A program made the translations under genes and the position numbers. Below are positions 1-8,592 of a stretch of DNA of 64,000 nucleotides, one piece after another. This DNA is from Pseudovibrio sp. M1P-2-3 (GTDB lineage Bacteria > Pseudomonadota > Alphaproteobacteria > Rhizobiales > Stappiaceae), in NCBI RefSeq assembly GCF_031501865.1, contig NZ_JARRCW010000001.1, positions 3,920,001-3,984,000 on the forward strand, written 5' to 3'. The stretch's first letter is position 1. Each line of letters begins with the position of its first letter. Under the pieces are notes generated by a model that was not told the origin of the DNA, searched no databases, and saw nothing but the letters and a program-made list of their open reading frames with translations.

Positions 1-47
1 ATGGGAGACCGAGGCTCATACAGCAATCGTCGTCCAAACCGCTCCGG

Positions 48-78
48 ATCCCGGATCAGCGCTTCGCTTGTCCGGGAT
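48..78. repeat. Palindromic intergenic repeat (CCGGATC / TCCGGGA type)
   Basis: The two arms TCCCGGA (49-55) and TCCGGGA (71-77) pair perfectly. They continue inward through CAGCG/CGCTT-like bases to a three-base loop, with one internal mismatch zone. The sequence resembles the short GC-rich palindromes scattered between genes in many Rhizobiales genomes, which is recollection of the family and not a search result. I saw no second copy in this window. It lies downstream of the decayed symporter tail, at the left window edge. Confidence 0.5.
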
Positions 79-189
79 GACACCCACGGGAGCAGTAAGG
101 CACTCAGTCGACCGGTATGGCACCACCAAGAGAAGGGAGAGAGGGCGAGAGACCAGCGGTAAAGCAAGGTGGTGCGAAATCAGAAGGCA

Positions 190-220
190 GGGAGGCTGGG
201 AGGTTGGGAGGTTGGGAGGT
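190..220. repeat. 8-bp tandem repeat (GGGAGGYT)n
   Basis: Four consecutive units of GGGAGGCT/GGGAGGTT run from 190 to 220, the last one truncated. They end at the sequence AACTATAAGAG that opens the downstream duplicated block. The same arrangement recurs at 427-465 with the unit GGGAGGAT. Confidence 0.85.
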
Positions 221-268
221 AACTATAAGAGCGCAACAGAAGAGTGAAATGGACAGTCCGCTCACCCT

Positions 269-405
269 TCACCTTTCAAACCAGATTTTGCTCTTGGGGA
301 AGAGACAAAAGACCAGCAGGTTCATTAACACACCAAGCACAAGATCGGAGATTGCGGACGGACTATTCAAAAGTATTTGCCAAGCCAGTGGGCTCAGACC
401 GTTAG
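269..405 (-). pseudogene. Decayed 3' end of a second SSS symporter gene
   Basis: This is the remnant of a sodium:solute symporter gene. The block 221-400 matches 466-645 at a constant offset of 245 bp, and 466-645 includes the last codons and stop of the intact symporter. In the same frame the remnant reads through LVLGVLMNLLVFC and KSKIW to a stop at 269, exactly 245 bp from the intact stop. Differences between the copies are largely silent over the last 24 codons but change residues further upstream, for example ILLNSPSA against SFLSSPGD. That suggests an old paralogue that was once under selection, rather than a fresh partial duplication. Homology ends near 405, next to the 8-bp repeat array. 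Nothing upstream supplies a start or a ribosome binding site, so it is unlikely to be expressed. Confidence 0.8.
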
Positions 406-426
406 GACGAACTGCTGAAATCGAAA

Positions 427-465
427 AGGAGGATGGGAGGATGGGAGGATGGGAGGATGGGAGGC
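427..465. repeat. 8-bp tandem repeat (GGGAGGAT)n
   Basis: Five units of (A/G)GGAGGAT run from 427 to 465 and abut AACTATAAGAG, as the related array at 190-220 does. Array plus gene tail therefore form a directly repeated unit of about 245 bp. The array lies between the stop of the intact symporter and the remnant. Confidence 0.85.
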
Positions 466-513
466 AACTATAAGAGCGCAACAGAAGAGTGAAATGGACA
501 GTCCACTCACCCC

Positions 514-1890
514 TCAGCTTTCAAGCCAGATTTTGCTCTTGGGAAAGAGGCAAAAGACCAACAGGTTCATTAACACTCCAAGCACAAGACCGGAGATGTC
601 TCCGGGGCTGCTCAAAAAACTTTGCCAGACCAGTGTTGTCAGACCGCCAGCTGTAGCGCCCGCGAGAAAAGGAAGCGTCCCTTTGCGCAGACCATAGATT
701 GCGTTTACCAATGGCACCAATATGATCGGTGCCCAATAGTTGTAGGCGTATATTAAAATATCCAGAATGCTTTCTATGGAAATTGCAAATAGAATAGAGA
801 GTACCCCTACAACCAGTGTCGCTATTTTTGCCAGAAACAGAAGCGTCTCCTCTTGTAGAGGCTTGGAGCGCAGAGGAAGGAGGATATCCTTTACAAACGT
901 GATGCTGGCTGAATTCAGGTAGGAATCTGCCGTGGACATGATAATTGCGATAACCCCTGAGAAGACAAAGCCTTTCAGAACAGGGGGAAGCACCGTCATG
1001 ATCACATAGGGCATGGCTTTATTGGGGTCGAGGTCGGGCGCCAAAGCAAGCGCAACCAAACCTATTGCACCCGTTACCGCGAAAAAGGCAAATGAAAACA
1101 GGCCGGCGTAGAGCGTTCCACGGGCTGCGGCAGTGGCCGTTTTACCGGCGAGAAGGCGCTGCATATAAGGGGGAACCAGTGTCTCGCCAAACATGAAGAC
1201 CAAAACCAGCGCGACAAGCCCCAGCCAATCAAAAGCGGGACCGGGCAGCGTCCACCTGTCGGGGGGAACCGCGTTATAAAGCGCTTCCACACCGCCGATT
1301 TGATAGATACCAAAGATCAGGGCCAACGGCATGCCGATTGCCAGAATGATAAACTGGGCAACATCCGTATAAATGACGGCCCGCATTCCCCCCAATGTGG
1401 TATAGACGATGACAATGCTGCAACCGACAGCAATGCCCAAAAGGCGGTCCATTCCGAAAAATACATTGAAGACCACACCGATGGCCCCGACTTGCGCGCC
1501 AATAATTCCGCAACACAGCATCAACCCACTTATGCCGGTAATAAGGCGTGCTACCTTTCCATAGGTGGTGGACATAATATCGCCCACGGAAACAGCATTA
1601 GGGAATTTAGACATTTTGGGCGCAATGAATGTTGCGACCAGCAATTCTTTGCAGCTGAACCCCCAAAGCGCCACAATATTGGCAACGCCATAGACAAAGA
1701 CTTTTTCGGCATTTCCGGTAGAATAACCTCCCCCGATAAAAGAGGCGGACATGGTGGCGAAGATAACCAGTGCCCCGAACTCACGCCCTGCAGTGGCATA
1801 GTCCGCCAGTCCTTTGTGAATACGCCCGCCCCACAGCCCAAGAACCAAAATACTAAGCAAGTACCCAGCAACGATAATCATATCGACCAT
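514..1890 (-). CDS. Sodium:solute symporter (SSS) family protein
   Basis: This inner-membrane carrier of the SSS family (TC 2.A.21) is expected to couple sodium entry to uptake of a small organic solute; the substrate cannot be told from sequence. The 458-residue protein is almost entirely hydrophobic, with about 12 predicted helices. Early helices carry the family-typical stretch GREFGALVIFATMSASFIGG near residues 35-54 and a YTTLGGMRAVIYTD loop near 160-175. The length is slightly short for the family (about 480-530). ATG at 1890 is the first plausible start; an internal ATG four codons later is possible. The gene stands alone, with a degenerate tail of a paralogue directly downstream. OprB porins lie upstream on the same strand, but 210 bp separate them, so an operon is not evident. 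Confidence 0.85.
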   Translation of the reverse strand: MVDMIIVAGYLLSILVLGLWGGRIHKGLADYATAGREFGALVIFATMSASFIGGGYSTGNAEKVFVYGVANIVALWGFSCKELLVATFIAPKMSKFPNAVSVGDIMSTTYGKVARLITGISGLMLCCGIIGAQVGAIGVVFNVFFGMDRLLGIAVGCSIVIVYTTLGGMRAVIYTDVAQFIILAIGMPLALIFGIYQIGGVEALYNAVPPDRWTLPGPAFDWLGLVALVLVFMFGETLVPPYMQRLLAGKTATAAARGTLYAGLFSFAFFAVTGAIGLVALALAPDLDPNKAMPYVIMTVLPPVLKGFVFSGVIAIIMSTADSYLNSASITFVKDILLPLRSKPLQEETLLFLAKIATLVVGVLSILFAISIESILDILIYAYNYWAPIILVPLVNAIYGLRKGTLPFLAGATAGGLTTLVWQSFLSSPGDISGLVLGVLMNLLVFCLFPKSKIWLES

Positions 1891-2103
1891 GAAATGGCGC
1901 TTCTCCGGTTCATCTGCTGTTTCTCAACCCTCCCTTTTTCATAGCATGGAGACATTACTGTGAAGTAAGGCAGCATCGCTTGCAGACCGGAACAGGCACA
2001 TGAGAGCACATCGCGTTCATTAGCATTCACGCTTTGCTCTCTAATTGATTTATTGAGAGCGAATTCTTGTTGTTTGACTGACCCCAATCGAACGGAACGC
2101 GCG

Positions 2104-3408
2104 TCAGAACTCTATGGAGAATTCTGCACCAAAAACCAAGGCATCGGGAATGTCCTCCCTCCCGCTTGGGTTGGAGATGTATTGAAGGTCAAGGGAGGCA
2201 TAAAACCATGGTGTTACCTGAAATCGATGCATGGCTTCCCAAACAAGCTCGAAGTCCTGATCTATGAGGTCAGTGCTGAAGTTTGCCAGATATGCGGCAA
2301 CTGCCGTGATATCATCATCTCTTCCTGGAAACAGTCCTTTATAGGATGCGCCGCCATAAGCTGAAAACGGGACAGTGTTTATGGTGTTGTCCAAACCAAC
2401 TATAAACGTGGACCACAATGACAGGCCCTGACCTTGCTGTTCTTCGAAAACCGTTTGTTCCAATGTGATATAAAAACCACCGTTTCCTTCCTTGTGGCGA
2501 TTGAGATTTGTCACATATTCATAGTCACTGGTGTCATAATAGCCTCCCAGCACATAACGACCCGGTAGACCAGTGATGTAACCGTCTGAACTTCGAAGAA
2601 GGGCAACCTCTGAAAGAATAAGTACGCCGTCTTCCGGATTAAAGCGAAAATCCAACCCGTAATTATCAGGATCCTGCACCTGAGGATCAGCATTATAAGC
2701 CCCCACGCGCCAGTACCAATCTGGTGTGGGCTCGACGCTTACTCTAACACCCCACTGGCTCAAAGGTACCGCTGTGAATGAGGGGATATTCGTCCAAAGA
2801 CCGGTTGGATTGATATGGACAGCACGGCTAACGTAAAGAGTGTAGTATTGCGAGGTTGCGAAGTCGTTGCCGGTTGTCAATTGACCCAGCGCCACATTCA
2901 CCGCTTCATTGAACAGGTTTTGCTCGAAATAAACGTCCGCCAATCGCCATCCGTCATCGCTTAAAATCTCTGCGACCGCAAACAGGTTCCCAATGTCTTC
3001 CTGTGACAGGTTGCGGCCCTCACTCCATTTACTGCTCACACCAAAAGATAGGCCATTGAAACCGGCCAGACGCTCCAGATCCACATAGATCCCACCCGTC
3101 AGTCCCGCCGCATTGGCTGCGCTTTGCTTCATCCCACCAACAGGATTACCAAGGGGGTCTGTTGTCAGATTGAGATTGAAAGTGAAGCCTTTTTCTCTCA
3201 GTTCACTGCGATATCCCCCCCAATCCCCGGTTCCGTAGTCTTGCGCGTACAAAGGCGCCTTGCCACTATCTTCAACAGCAATGCTGGGCTCTGGGAAAAA
3301 TAAGGCACTAAATATGAAGAAGGTCGCAGGCTGGAGAAAGCCAAGCGGAATGTCGCTTTTGTATAAGGCGCGGTGGTGCTGACGAAAAGAGTAGCCTAAA
3401 AGCGGCAT
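2104..3408 (-). CDS. Carbohydrate-selective porin, OprB family (copy 2 of tandem pair)
   Basis: This is an outer-membrane beta-barrel porin of the OprB family, which allows diffusion of sugars and other small organic molecules. The 434-residue product has an N-terminal hydrophobic stretch (about residues 25-42) consistent with export. It then shows family features: YGTGDWGG near residue 59, the PLGNPVGGMKQSAANAAGL segment, and a C-terminal aromatic strand ending in EFSIEF. A terminal Phe is typical of barrels inserted by the Bam machinery. It is closely related along its whole length to the neighbouring gene at 3532-4800, so the pair arose by tandem duplication. The 120-bp gap holds no recognisable terminator, and the two may be cotranscribed. 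Confidence 0.88.
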   Translation of the reverse strand: MPLLGYSFRQHHRALYKSDIPLGFLQPATFFIFSALFFPEPSIAVEDSGKAPLYAQDYGTGDWGGYRSELREKGFTFNLNLTTDPLGNPVGGMKQSAANAAGLTGGIYVDLERLAGFNGLSFGVSSKWSEGRNLSQEDIGNLFAVAEILSDDGWRLADVYFEQNLFNEAVNVALGQLTTGNDFATSQYYTLYVSRAVHINPTGLWTNIPSFTAVPLSQWGVRVSVEPTPDWYWRVGAYNADPQVQDPDNYGLDFRFNPEDGVLILSEVALLRSSDGYITGLPGRYVLGGYYDTSDYEYVTNLNRHKEGNGGFYITLEQTVFEEQQGQGLSLWSTFIVGLDNTINTVPFSAYGGASYKGLFPGRDDDITAVAAYLANFSTDLIDQDFELVWEAMHRFQVTPWFYASLDLQYISNPSGREDIPDALVFGAEFSIEF

Positions 3409-3531
3409 TTTAAGTCACCTTGGATATCCCTTCATAGCAATAGGTGCATACCCTTCAATAGCGCCATACTCCTTTGAGGTTTAGCTACGCTATTTAAGGG
3501 AAGTAAAATTCGCTTGACCAAGACGGATATT

Positions 3532-4800
3532 CTAGAAGTCGATTGATATTTCCCCGCCGACAACCACCGCATCAGGAATATCTGTCCGCCCCCCCGGATT
3601 GGAGACGTATTGCAGATCCAGTGCCGCATAGAACCACGGTGTTATTTGAAATCTATGCAGCGCTTCCCAGACAAGTTCGAAATCCTGATCGACGAGATCT
3701 GTGCTAAAGTCCGCCAAATAAGCCGCCACGGCTGTGATATCATAGTCACGCCCCGGAAACAGGCCTTCGTAAGACGCCCCGGCATATGCAGAAAACGGGA
3801 CGGCGTTTATTCCATTATCCAAGCCGACAGCCAAAGACGACCAGAGTGTTAACCCCTGATCCGGCTGCTCTTCGTAGACTGTTTGCTCCAGCAATAAATA
3901 AAAACCCCCGTTTCCGGCTTTTTCACGCTCGCTCTCGGCAACATACTCATAGTCACTGGTGTCATAGTAGCCCCCCAGAGCATAGCGCCCGGGCAAACCG
4001 GTGATGTAACCTTCCGAACTGCGAAGGAGGGCAAACTCTGAAAGAATAAGCACACCGTCTTCAGGGTTAAAGCGAAAGTCCAGCCCATGTTTACTGGGTG
4101 CCTGCACGTCCGGATCTGCGTTGTATACACCTATTTGAAAGTACCAGTCTGGCGTTGGCTGGATTTTTGTGCGGACACCCCACTGGCTATGGGGTGTGGT
4201 GGTGAAAGAGGGAACGTTGATTAAAAGACCGGTCGGGTTAAAGTGAACGGCTCCACTTACATAAAGGTCGAAATAGGGAGAGGCGATAAAATCAACACCG
4301 GATGTTAGCTGTCCGACTGCGATATTGATTGCATCATCGAACAGCGATTGTTCAAAATACAAATCTGCCAACCGCAGCACATCGTCACCGAAAATTTCAG
4401 CCACGGCAAAAACGTTTCCAATATCTTCTTCCGAGAGATTTCTGCCCTGCCCCCATTTACTGGTCATGACAAATTTAAGACCGTTAAGGTCCGCCAAACG
4501 CTCCAGATCCAAGTGTAGACCACCACTCAACCCGGCCGCATAGGCAGCACTTTGATTCATGCCGCCAATGGGGTTGGTAAGAGGGTCGGTTGTATAGTTG
4601 AGTGTTAAAGTAACACCTTTGTTTTCCAGTTCGGTGCGGTCCCCCCCCCAATCGCCCGTTCCATACTTCTGTTCTTGTACGGAAGCCTCATTCTTCTCTG
4701 CATCTGCGGCCAAGCTGGAGACCTTAAAGACCGGCAGAATAAAAAGAGTAAAAAGAACAATATGGGGAATATGTTTTGAAAAAGAGCTTACATTGCCCAT
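3532..4800 (-). CDS. Carbohydrate-selective porin, OprB family (copy 1 of tandem pair)
   Basis: This is the paralogue of the downstream porin and is read first on the minus strand. The start at 4800 gives MGNVSSFSKHIPHIVLFTLF, a convincing signal peptide with cleavage after VSSLAA. An ATG at 4848 in frame would add an unlikely polar leader, and the ribosome binding site for 4800 is weak (CAGGCG). The mature part contains YGTGDWGGDRTELENKGV, the PLTNPIGGMNQSAAYAAGL segment and the terminal strand GGEISIDF ending in Phe. Large blocks around GRNLSEEDIGN(V/L)FAVAEI and RFNPEDGVLILSE are identical or nearly so in both copies. Substrate preference cannot be inferred. No carbohydrate ABC or PTS genes flank the pair. 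Confidence 0.87.
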   Translation of the reverse strand: MGNVSSFSKHIPHIVLFTLFILPVFKVSSLAADAEKNEASVQEQKYGTGDWGGDRTELENKGVTLTLNYTTDPLTNPIGGMNQSAAYAAGLSGGLHLDLERLADLNGLKFVMTSKWGQGRNLSEEDIGNVFAVAEIFGDDVLRLADLYFEQSLFDDAINIAVGQLTSGVDFIASPYFDLYVSGAVHFNPTGLLINVPSFTTTPHSQWGVRTKIQPTPDWYFQIGVYNADPDVQAPSKHGLDFRFNPEDGVLILSEFALLRSSEGYITGLPGRYALGGYYDTSDYEYVAESEREKAGNGGFYLLLEQTVYEEQPDQGLTLWSSLAVGLDNGINAVPFSAYAGASYEGLFPGRDYDITAVAAYLADFSTDLVDQDFELVWEALHRFQITPWFYAALDLQYVSNPGGRTDIPDAVVVGGEISIDF

Positions 4801-5016
4801 CGCCTGTCTTTTCTGGCTGGAGAAAAAGCATTGAAGCCGCATTAACAATCACCCCGTCACTTATTGCGCAACAATACCCCCACACTCTCTTACTGTTTAG
4901 CTCTAGGATTTTAAGGGAATATTTTTTCACCCCTTGACTGACAGAGTTCAGATTTACCCCCTATTTAGATAGATCCGCTAAAGTCCGTCACATTCATTTG
5001 CCGTTACGCCCCGCAC

Positions 5017-6429
5017 CTAGCCCAAGGGCACATTCGCAAGCCCTCCCGAGTAGGTACGGTCCAGAACCTTTTTCAGGATTTGCAGAGCAACCGCGTAGGA
5101 ACGAGAATTTTCAATAGTTCCCAGGCTCAGCCGCAAGCCTGCTTTGGGCTCCCGGCTATACAGTTGAAAATGGTGGGAAGCGAGCACACTAACGGAATGT
5201 GCTGCCAGCTCGGCCTCTATGGACGCGGGATTGAGATGCTCGGGCAAGGGTAGCCATGCCAGAACCTTATCCGCTCCCCCTTGTAAAGAATAGCCCTTGA
5301 GGGCCTCCTGCAAAAGAGAGTAACGCCTTGCAAGCTCTTGCCGCTTCGATGCGATAACGTCCTGTGCCACCCCTTCATTCACCCAGTTGGCAACCAGTTG
5401 CGTGGTAATGGGCGAGGCCATCCATGTGCTCTCACCTATGATATTGCGAAGATCTGGCAAGAGGTGTGGCGGAGCATGCATAAAAGCTGCGCGCACACTA
5501 GGACACAAAATTTTTGAGGGTGTTGCAATGCTAACTGTCTGGTCAGGCAACAGGGAAACGAAGGAGGGTCCGATACCGCTCAAAAAAGGAGTGTAGGGAT
5601 CGTCTTCGATTACAATCAATCCGACACGGGCACAAACTGCGGCAAGTGCCTCGCGCTCTGCTACACTCATGGTGTGGCTCGTCGGGTTTTGATGGTTCGG
5701 GATCAGAAAAACACCCTGCACTTTACCCAACCTACACGCTTCTTCCAGCAAGTCCGCCCGCATGGCTCCAATTCCGCCACCCTCTGCTCTTCCCGCCTCA
5801 ATGGGGAGAAGTTTCAAGCCAAGGCGAGAAGCAGAAGACAACAGACTGGGGTAGGTCAGAGCATCAACAGCAATGACATCACCACGATTAAAGCACCCTT
5901 GCAGAGCGACGTTAATTGCATGCTGTGCCCCACAGGTAATCACAATGGAGTCGGCACACGTTTCAACATTAAACAATTGAAACAACTTTGCGCCCGCTTG
6001 CCGGTGCGCATAGAGCCCTTCTGGCGGCACATAATTCGACAGAGCAGATAAGTCTTCGTAATCCGCCAGTTGCAGCAGGGCCTCCTTCAAATCTGGATTC
6101 AAAAACGGAAAAGCGAAGTTTCGCGCCATATCCATACCTTCCCCGCGTTCAGACGGGGGAGACAAAGGAGAACCCTTACTTCTTTCCTGTGGGGATACAA
6201 AAGTACCGCGCCCTGTTTCCCCTTTCACCAAGTTGCGCCGCTCGGCCTCTGCGTAGGCGCGTGTGACCGTGCCAAGAGTAACGCCAATATCATAGGCAAG
6301 ATCCCTTTGCGGCGGCAGCTTGTCGCCATTTCGCAAGGTTCCCTCTGCAATTGCCATTTCAATTTCATTGGCAATTGCCAGATATTTAGGCCCGCTTTGG
6401 CCTGTGAGGTTTGGTCGCCATATTGTCAT
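5017..6429 (-). CDS. MocR-type regulator (GntR winged helix fused to aminotransferase fold)
   Basis: This is a PLP-dependent transcription regulator of the MocR/PdxR subgroup. Residues 10-80 form the GntR winged helix (KLPPQRDLAYDIGVTLGTV, then RGTFVS). Residues 105-460 have the fold of a class I aminotransferase. The PLP-binding features are present: NHQNPT (245-250), EDDPY (275-279), and Ser-Lys with the likely Schiff-base lysine K306 in TPSKILCP, followed by R313. It is divergent from a LysE-family exporter gene 85 bp away. In this family such a layout usually means that the regulator controls the exporter and itself from the shared intergenic region. ATG at 6429 is the natural start. The effector is probably an amino acid or amine, but this is inference. 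Confidence 0.88.
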   Translation of the reverse strand: MTIWRPNLTGQSGPKYLAIANEIEMAIAEGTLRNGDKLPPQRDLAYDIGVTLGTVTRAYAEAERRNLVKGETGRGTFVSPQERSKGSPLSPPSERGEGMDMARNFAFPFLNPDLKEALLQLADYEDLSALSNYVPPEGLYAHRQAGAKLFQLFNVETCADSIVITCGAQHAINVALQGCFNRGDVIAVDALTYPSLLSSASRLGLKLLPIEAGRAEGGGIGAMRADLLEEACRLGKVQGVFLIPNHQNPTSHTMSVAEREALAAVCARVGLIVIEDDPYTPFLSGIGPSFVSLLPDQTVSIATPSKILCPSVRAAFMHAPPHLLPDLRNIIGESTWMASPITTQLVANWVNEGVAQDVIASKRQELARRYSLLQEALKGYSLQGGADKVLAWLPLPEHLNPASIEAELAAHSVSVLASHHFQLYSREPKAGLRLSLGTIENSRSYAVALQILKKVLDRTYSGGLANVPLG

Positions 6430-6452
6430 GGTAACAATAAATAGATTGAAAT

Positions 6453-6493
6453 AGATACAATCGCAACATTAGAAAGAAAAATATAAATACAAT
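6453..6493. promoter_or_regulatory. Direct repeats, candidate MocR operator
   Basis: The sequences AGATACAAT (6453-6461) and AAATACAAT (6485-6493) are direct repeats 32 bp apart, about three helical turns, in the 85-bp region between the MocR-type gene and the divergent LysE gene. MocR-family regulators commonly bind paired direct repeats in exactly this position. The assignment rests on position and repetition only. Confidence 0.45.
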
Positions 6494-6514
6494 TTCTATA
6501 TCGAGGATTACAAA

Positions 6515-7126
6515 GTGGAACAATCCGTGGTGACAGCCTTTGCCCTTTTTGTGGCAACAATGACCGGAACACCCGGGCCGGGGAACCTGACATTCATGGC
6601 GCTCGGCTCTGCAACCGGCTACACCAAAACCTTCCCTGTTATTCTTGCCTGCATGGCGGGCAACATAATTGTGAGCATGTGTGTGGCCTTTGGCCTAGGG
6701 CAGGTTATGGCGGAGGGCGGCTTGATTGTCTCCATCTTCAAGGGCCTCAGCATCGCTTACATGAGCTACCTTGCCTATAAAATCGCTTCTATGAGCGTGC
6801 AGCCCAAGGGACAAGCCACACAGCCAAGCTATTTGTCCGGCTTCATGATCCATCCGCTGAGCCCGAAAACATGGGCGATGAATCTTGTCGCGTTCTCCAC
6901 CTTCTTTGCGGGCAATGGCCTGTCTGTTATGGAAAATGCCGCCTATCTGACACTGGGTTTTATTCTCGGCGGGTTTATTTCCCATAGTCTTTGGGCTTTG
7001 GCGGGCGTTTCCATTCTCAAGGTTTTGGGGGATGGCATTGCCCTGCGTGCAACAACCGTTTTCCTTGCTGTAACGATGCTTGCAGCAACTGTCTGGTCTC
7101 TATTGCTGGATACAGGGGCAGCATGA
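6515..7126 (+). CDS. LysE/RhtB family amino-acid exporter
   Basis: This inner-membrane protein of the LysE/RhtB family is expected to export an amino acid or derivative. The 203-residue product has about six hydrophobic helices and the N-terminal family motif GTPGPGNLTFMALGSATGY (residues 18-36). The start is GTG at 6515, chosen because GAGGA at 6503-6507 lies seven bases upstream and the reading begins MEQSVVTAFALFVATMTG. The divergent MocR-type regulator 85 bp away is the probable controller. Two further LysE-family genes occur in this window (7930-8571 and 13027-13653), each in a different context. Confidence 0.87.
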   Translation: MEQSVVTAFALFVATMTGTPGPGNLTFMALGSATGYTKTFPVILACMAGNIIVSMCVAFGLGQVMAEGGLIVSIFKGLSIAYMSYLAYKIASMSVQPKGQATQPSYLSGFMIHPLSPKTWAMNLVAFSTFFAGNGLSVMENAAYLTLGFILGGFISHSLWALAGVSILKVLGDGIALRATTVFLAVTMLAATVWSLLLDTGAA

Positions 7127-7229
7127 ACCCCTCCATTCCTAAAACAAGACAATAAAACCCAGCTATTTATTAAGAGCGAATATTCCTCTACTACAAGTAT
7201 TAGTTGCTGAAATCAGGAAGGGGAACGCA

Positions 7230-7823
7230 ATGATTAGACTATCAGTCCTGTTATTTCTGTGTGGAGTGAGCTTTGCTGCTGCCTGCCCAGAGAAACTACC
7301 GGAAAGTGGGATTACTCTGACGAGGCAAAACCCACTTTTCGCCGCCACATACAAGCCAACACCAAAAGGCTTGGCCGAACAGCGGATCATGATGCGAGAG
7401 GGCAAGCAGGAAGTAACATCTACTTTATACCCCCACCCCCTTATTACAGAGGAGATAACCAACTCCTATGGAACGCTCTCCTTTAAGTATGCGAAAGAAA
7501 GTTCAAGCCTTAATTCATTAAACAAAACCGGACACTGGCAATCGGATCTTGTTATGTATGCAGGAGACAAGGAAATCGGTCGGGGCAACACGAAGTTGCG
7601 CTTTATGGATCAAGGCAAACTTTATATTGGGACTTGCGCATACGGCGTATGGCGCGTTGAAGAGCAAATGGAAATAAAGGGAAGCAATTCAACTTTATTC
7701 GATAAATTTTACTCGCCTAAACTTGGTTTAGTACTCAGGGCGACCAAGCTAACAACAGATCGCAAAGCCATTAGCAGTGTTATTTTCGACAAGATAGAGA
7801 TTGCAAAGTCAGAGCAGAACTAA
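7230..7823 (+). CDS. Exported protein of unknown function
   Basis: I do not recognise this family. The 197-residue product begins MIRLSVLLFLCGVSFAAACP, a signal peptide that could be cut by signal peptidase I after SFAA or AAA. The first Cys lacks a convincing lipobox. The rest is mixed polar sequence with alternating hydrophobics and two later Cys-poor stretches (GTCAYGVWRVEEQ near residue 138), suggesting a small beta-rich periplasmic domain. The ribosome binding site AGGAAGGGG sits just upstream of ATG at 7230. It lies 103 bp after the exporter gene on the same strand, with no clear terminator between them, but a functional link is unproven. Confidence 0.65.
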   Translation: MIRLSVLLFLCGVSFAAACPEKLPESGITLTRQNPLFAATYKPTPKGLAEQRIMMREGKQEVTSTLYPHPLITEEITNSYGTLSFKYAKESSSLNSLNKTGHWQSDLVMYAGDKEIGRGNTKLRFMDQGKLYIGTCAYGVWRVEEQMEIKGSNSTLFDKFYSPKLGLVLRATKLTTDRKAISSVIFDKIEIAKSEQN

Positions 7824-7929
7824 CTTGGTGGGCATGAAAATGCCTGCCTTACCCTTTTGCCTGAAACAGGGAGCTATAAGATGCGGCAGCTTAGGTCTCG
7901 CAAACGACGAGAGTTGTTTTCGTATCGAT

Positions 7930-8571
7930 TTAACGGGAAAATCCGAGCCCCACACCAAGCCCAATGAAGAGTATTGAGGATATGAGTGGCAAAATGCCAC
8001 CGCTTTCCATTGTTGGCGCTTTGGCTTTCACTCCAATGACAATCACGGCGTAAGCCATGTGAACCATTAAGACAATAGCGGCCAGTGTCAAATACATAAC
8101 GCTGAACTGAAGGGGCAGGCTCTCGTTTGGAACCACAAACTGCGGCAGGAAAGCCGAGAGAAAGATAACCGTTTTGGGGTTGCTTGCAGAAACCGCGAAT
8201 GCTTGAACAAACCGCCGAGACCAAGGGGGAGTTGCCTGCATCCTCTCCTGCCCCTGAAGGTTTTTTTGGCCCACCCCTCGCTTGCTCCAAAGATCACGAA
8301 GACCTTTAGCGCCCAAATAGCAAAGATAGATAGCGCCCGCATACTTCATCACTTGATAGGCCAAAGTATCTGCGGTGAGCAAAGCGCCAACTCCCAGCGC
8401 AACAAAAATCACAATGAGAAGCTGGCAAAACAAATTGCCCAAAATAGTTATCACGGCCCCGCGAAGACCGTAGGCTGAGGCATGTGTCAAAACCAGAAAG
8501 ACATTCGGCCCCGGTGAGAATGTCAGAACCAAATAGGCACCTGCAAAAATTGCCCAGCTAGAAAATTCCAT
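7930..8571 (-). CDS. LysE/RhtB family amino-acid exporter
   Basis: This is the second LysE-family inner-membrane exporter in the window. From ATG at 8571 the product is 213 residues and starts MEFSSWAIFAGAYLVLTFSP, followed by GPNVFLVLTHASAYGLRGA, the hallmark first helix and loop of the family. A GTG at 8592 would add seven residues (MSLEAGA) that family members lack, so I prefer the ATG. Five to six helices follow, with a polar loop around residues 100-120 (LWSKRGVGQKNLQGQERMQ). The substrate is unknown. It is transcribed alone, towards the exported protein gene. Confidence 0.85.
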   Translation of the reverse strand: MEFSSWAIFAGAYLVLTFSPGPNVFLVLTHASAYGLRGAVITILGNLFCQLLIVIFVALGVGALLTADTLAYQVMKYAGAIYLCYLGAKGLRDLWSKRGVGQKNLQGQERMQATPPWSRRFVQAFAVSASNPKTVIFLSAFLPQFVVPNESLPLQFSVMYLTLAAIVLMVHMAYAVIVIGVKAKAPTMESGGILPLISSILFIGLGVGLGFSR

Positions 8572-8592
8572 AGCACCTGCTTCCAAACTCAC

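Noticed and set aside
1300-1944. A 214-codon plus-strand frame opposite the SSS symporter gene
   Set aside because: It is a shadow of the symporter coding sequence. The product is Asn/His-rich and has no family features.
5674-6444. Several plus-strand open frames across the MocR-type gene
   Set aside because: They are antisense shadows. The minus-strand frame carries the GntR and aminotransferase motifs.
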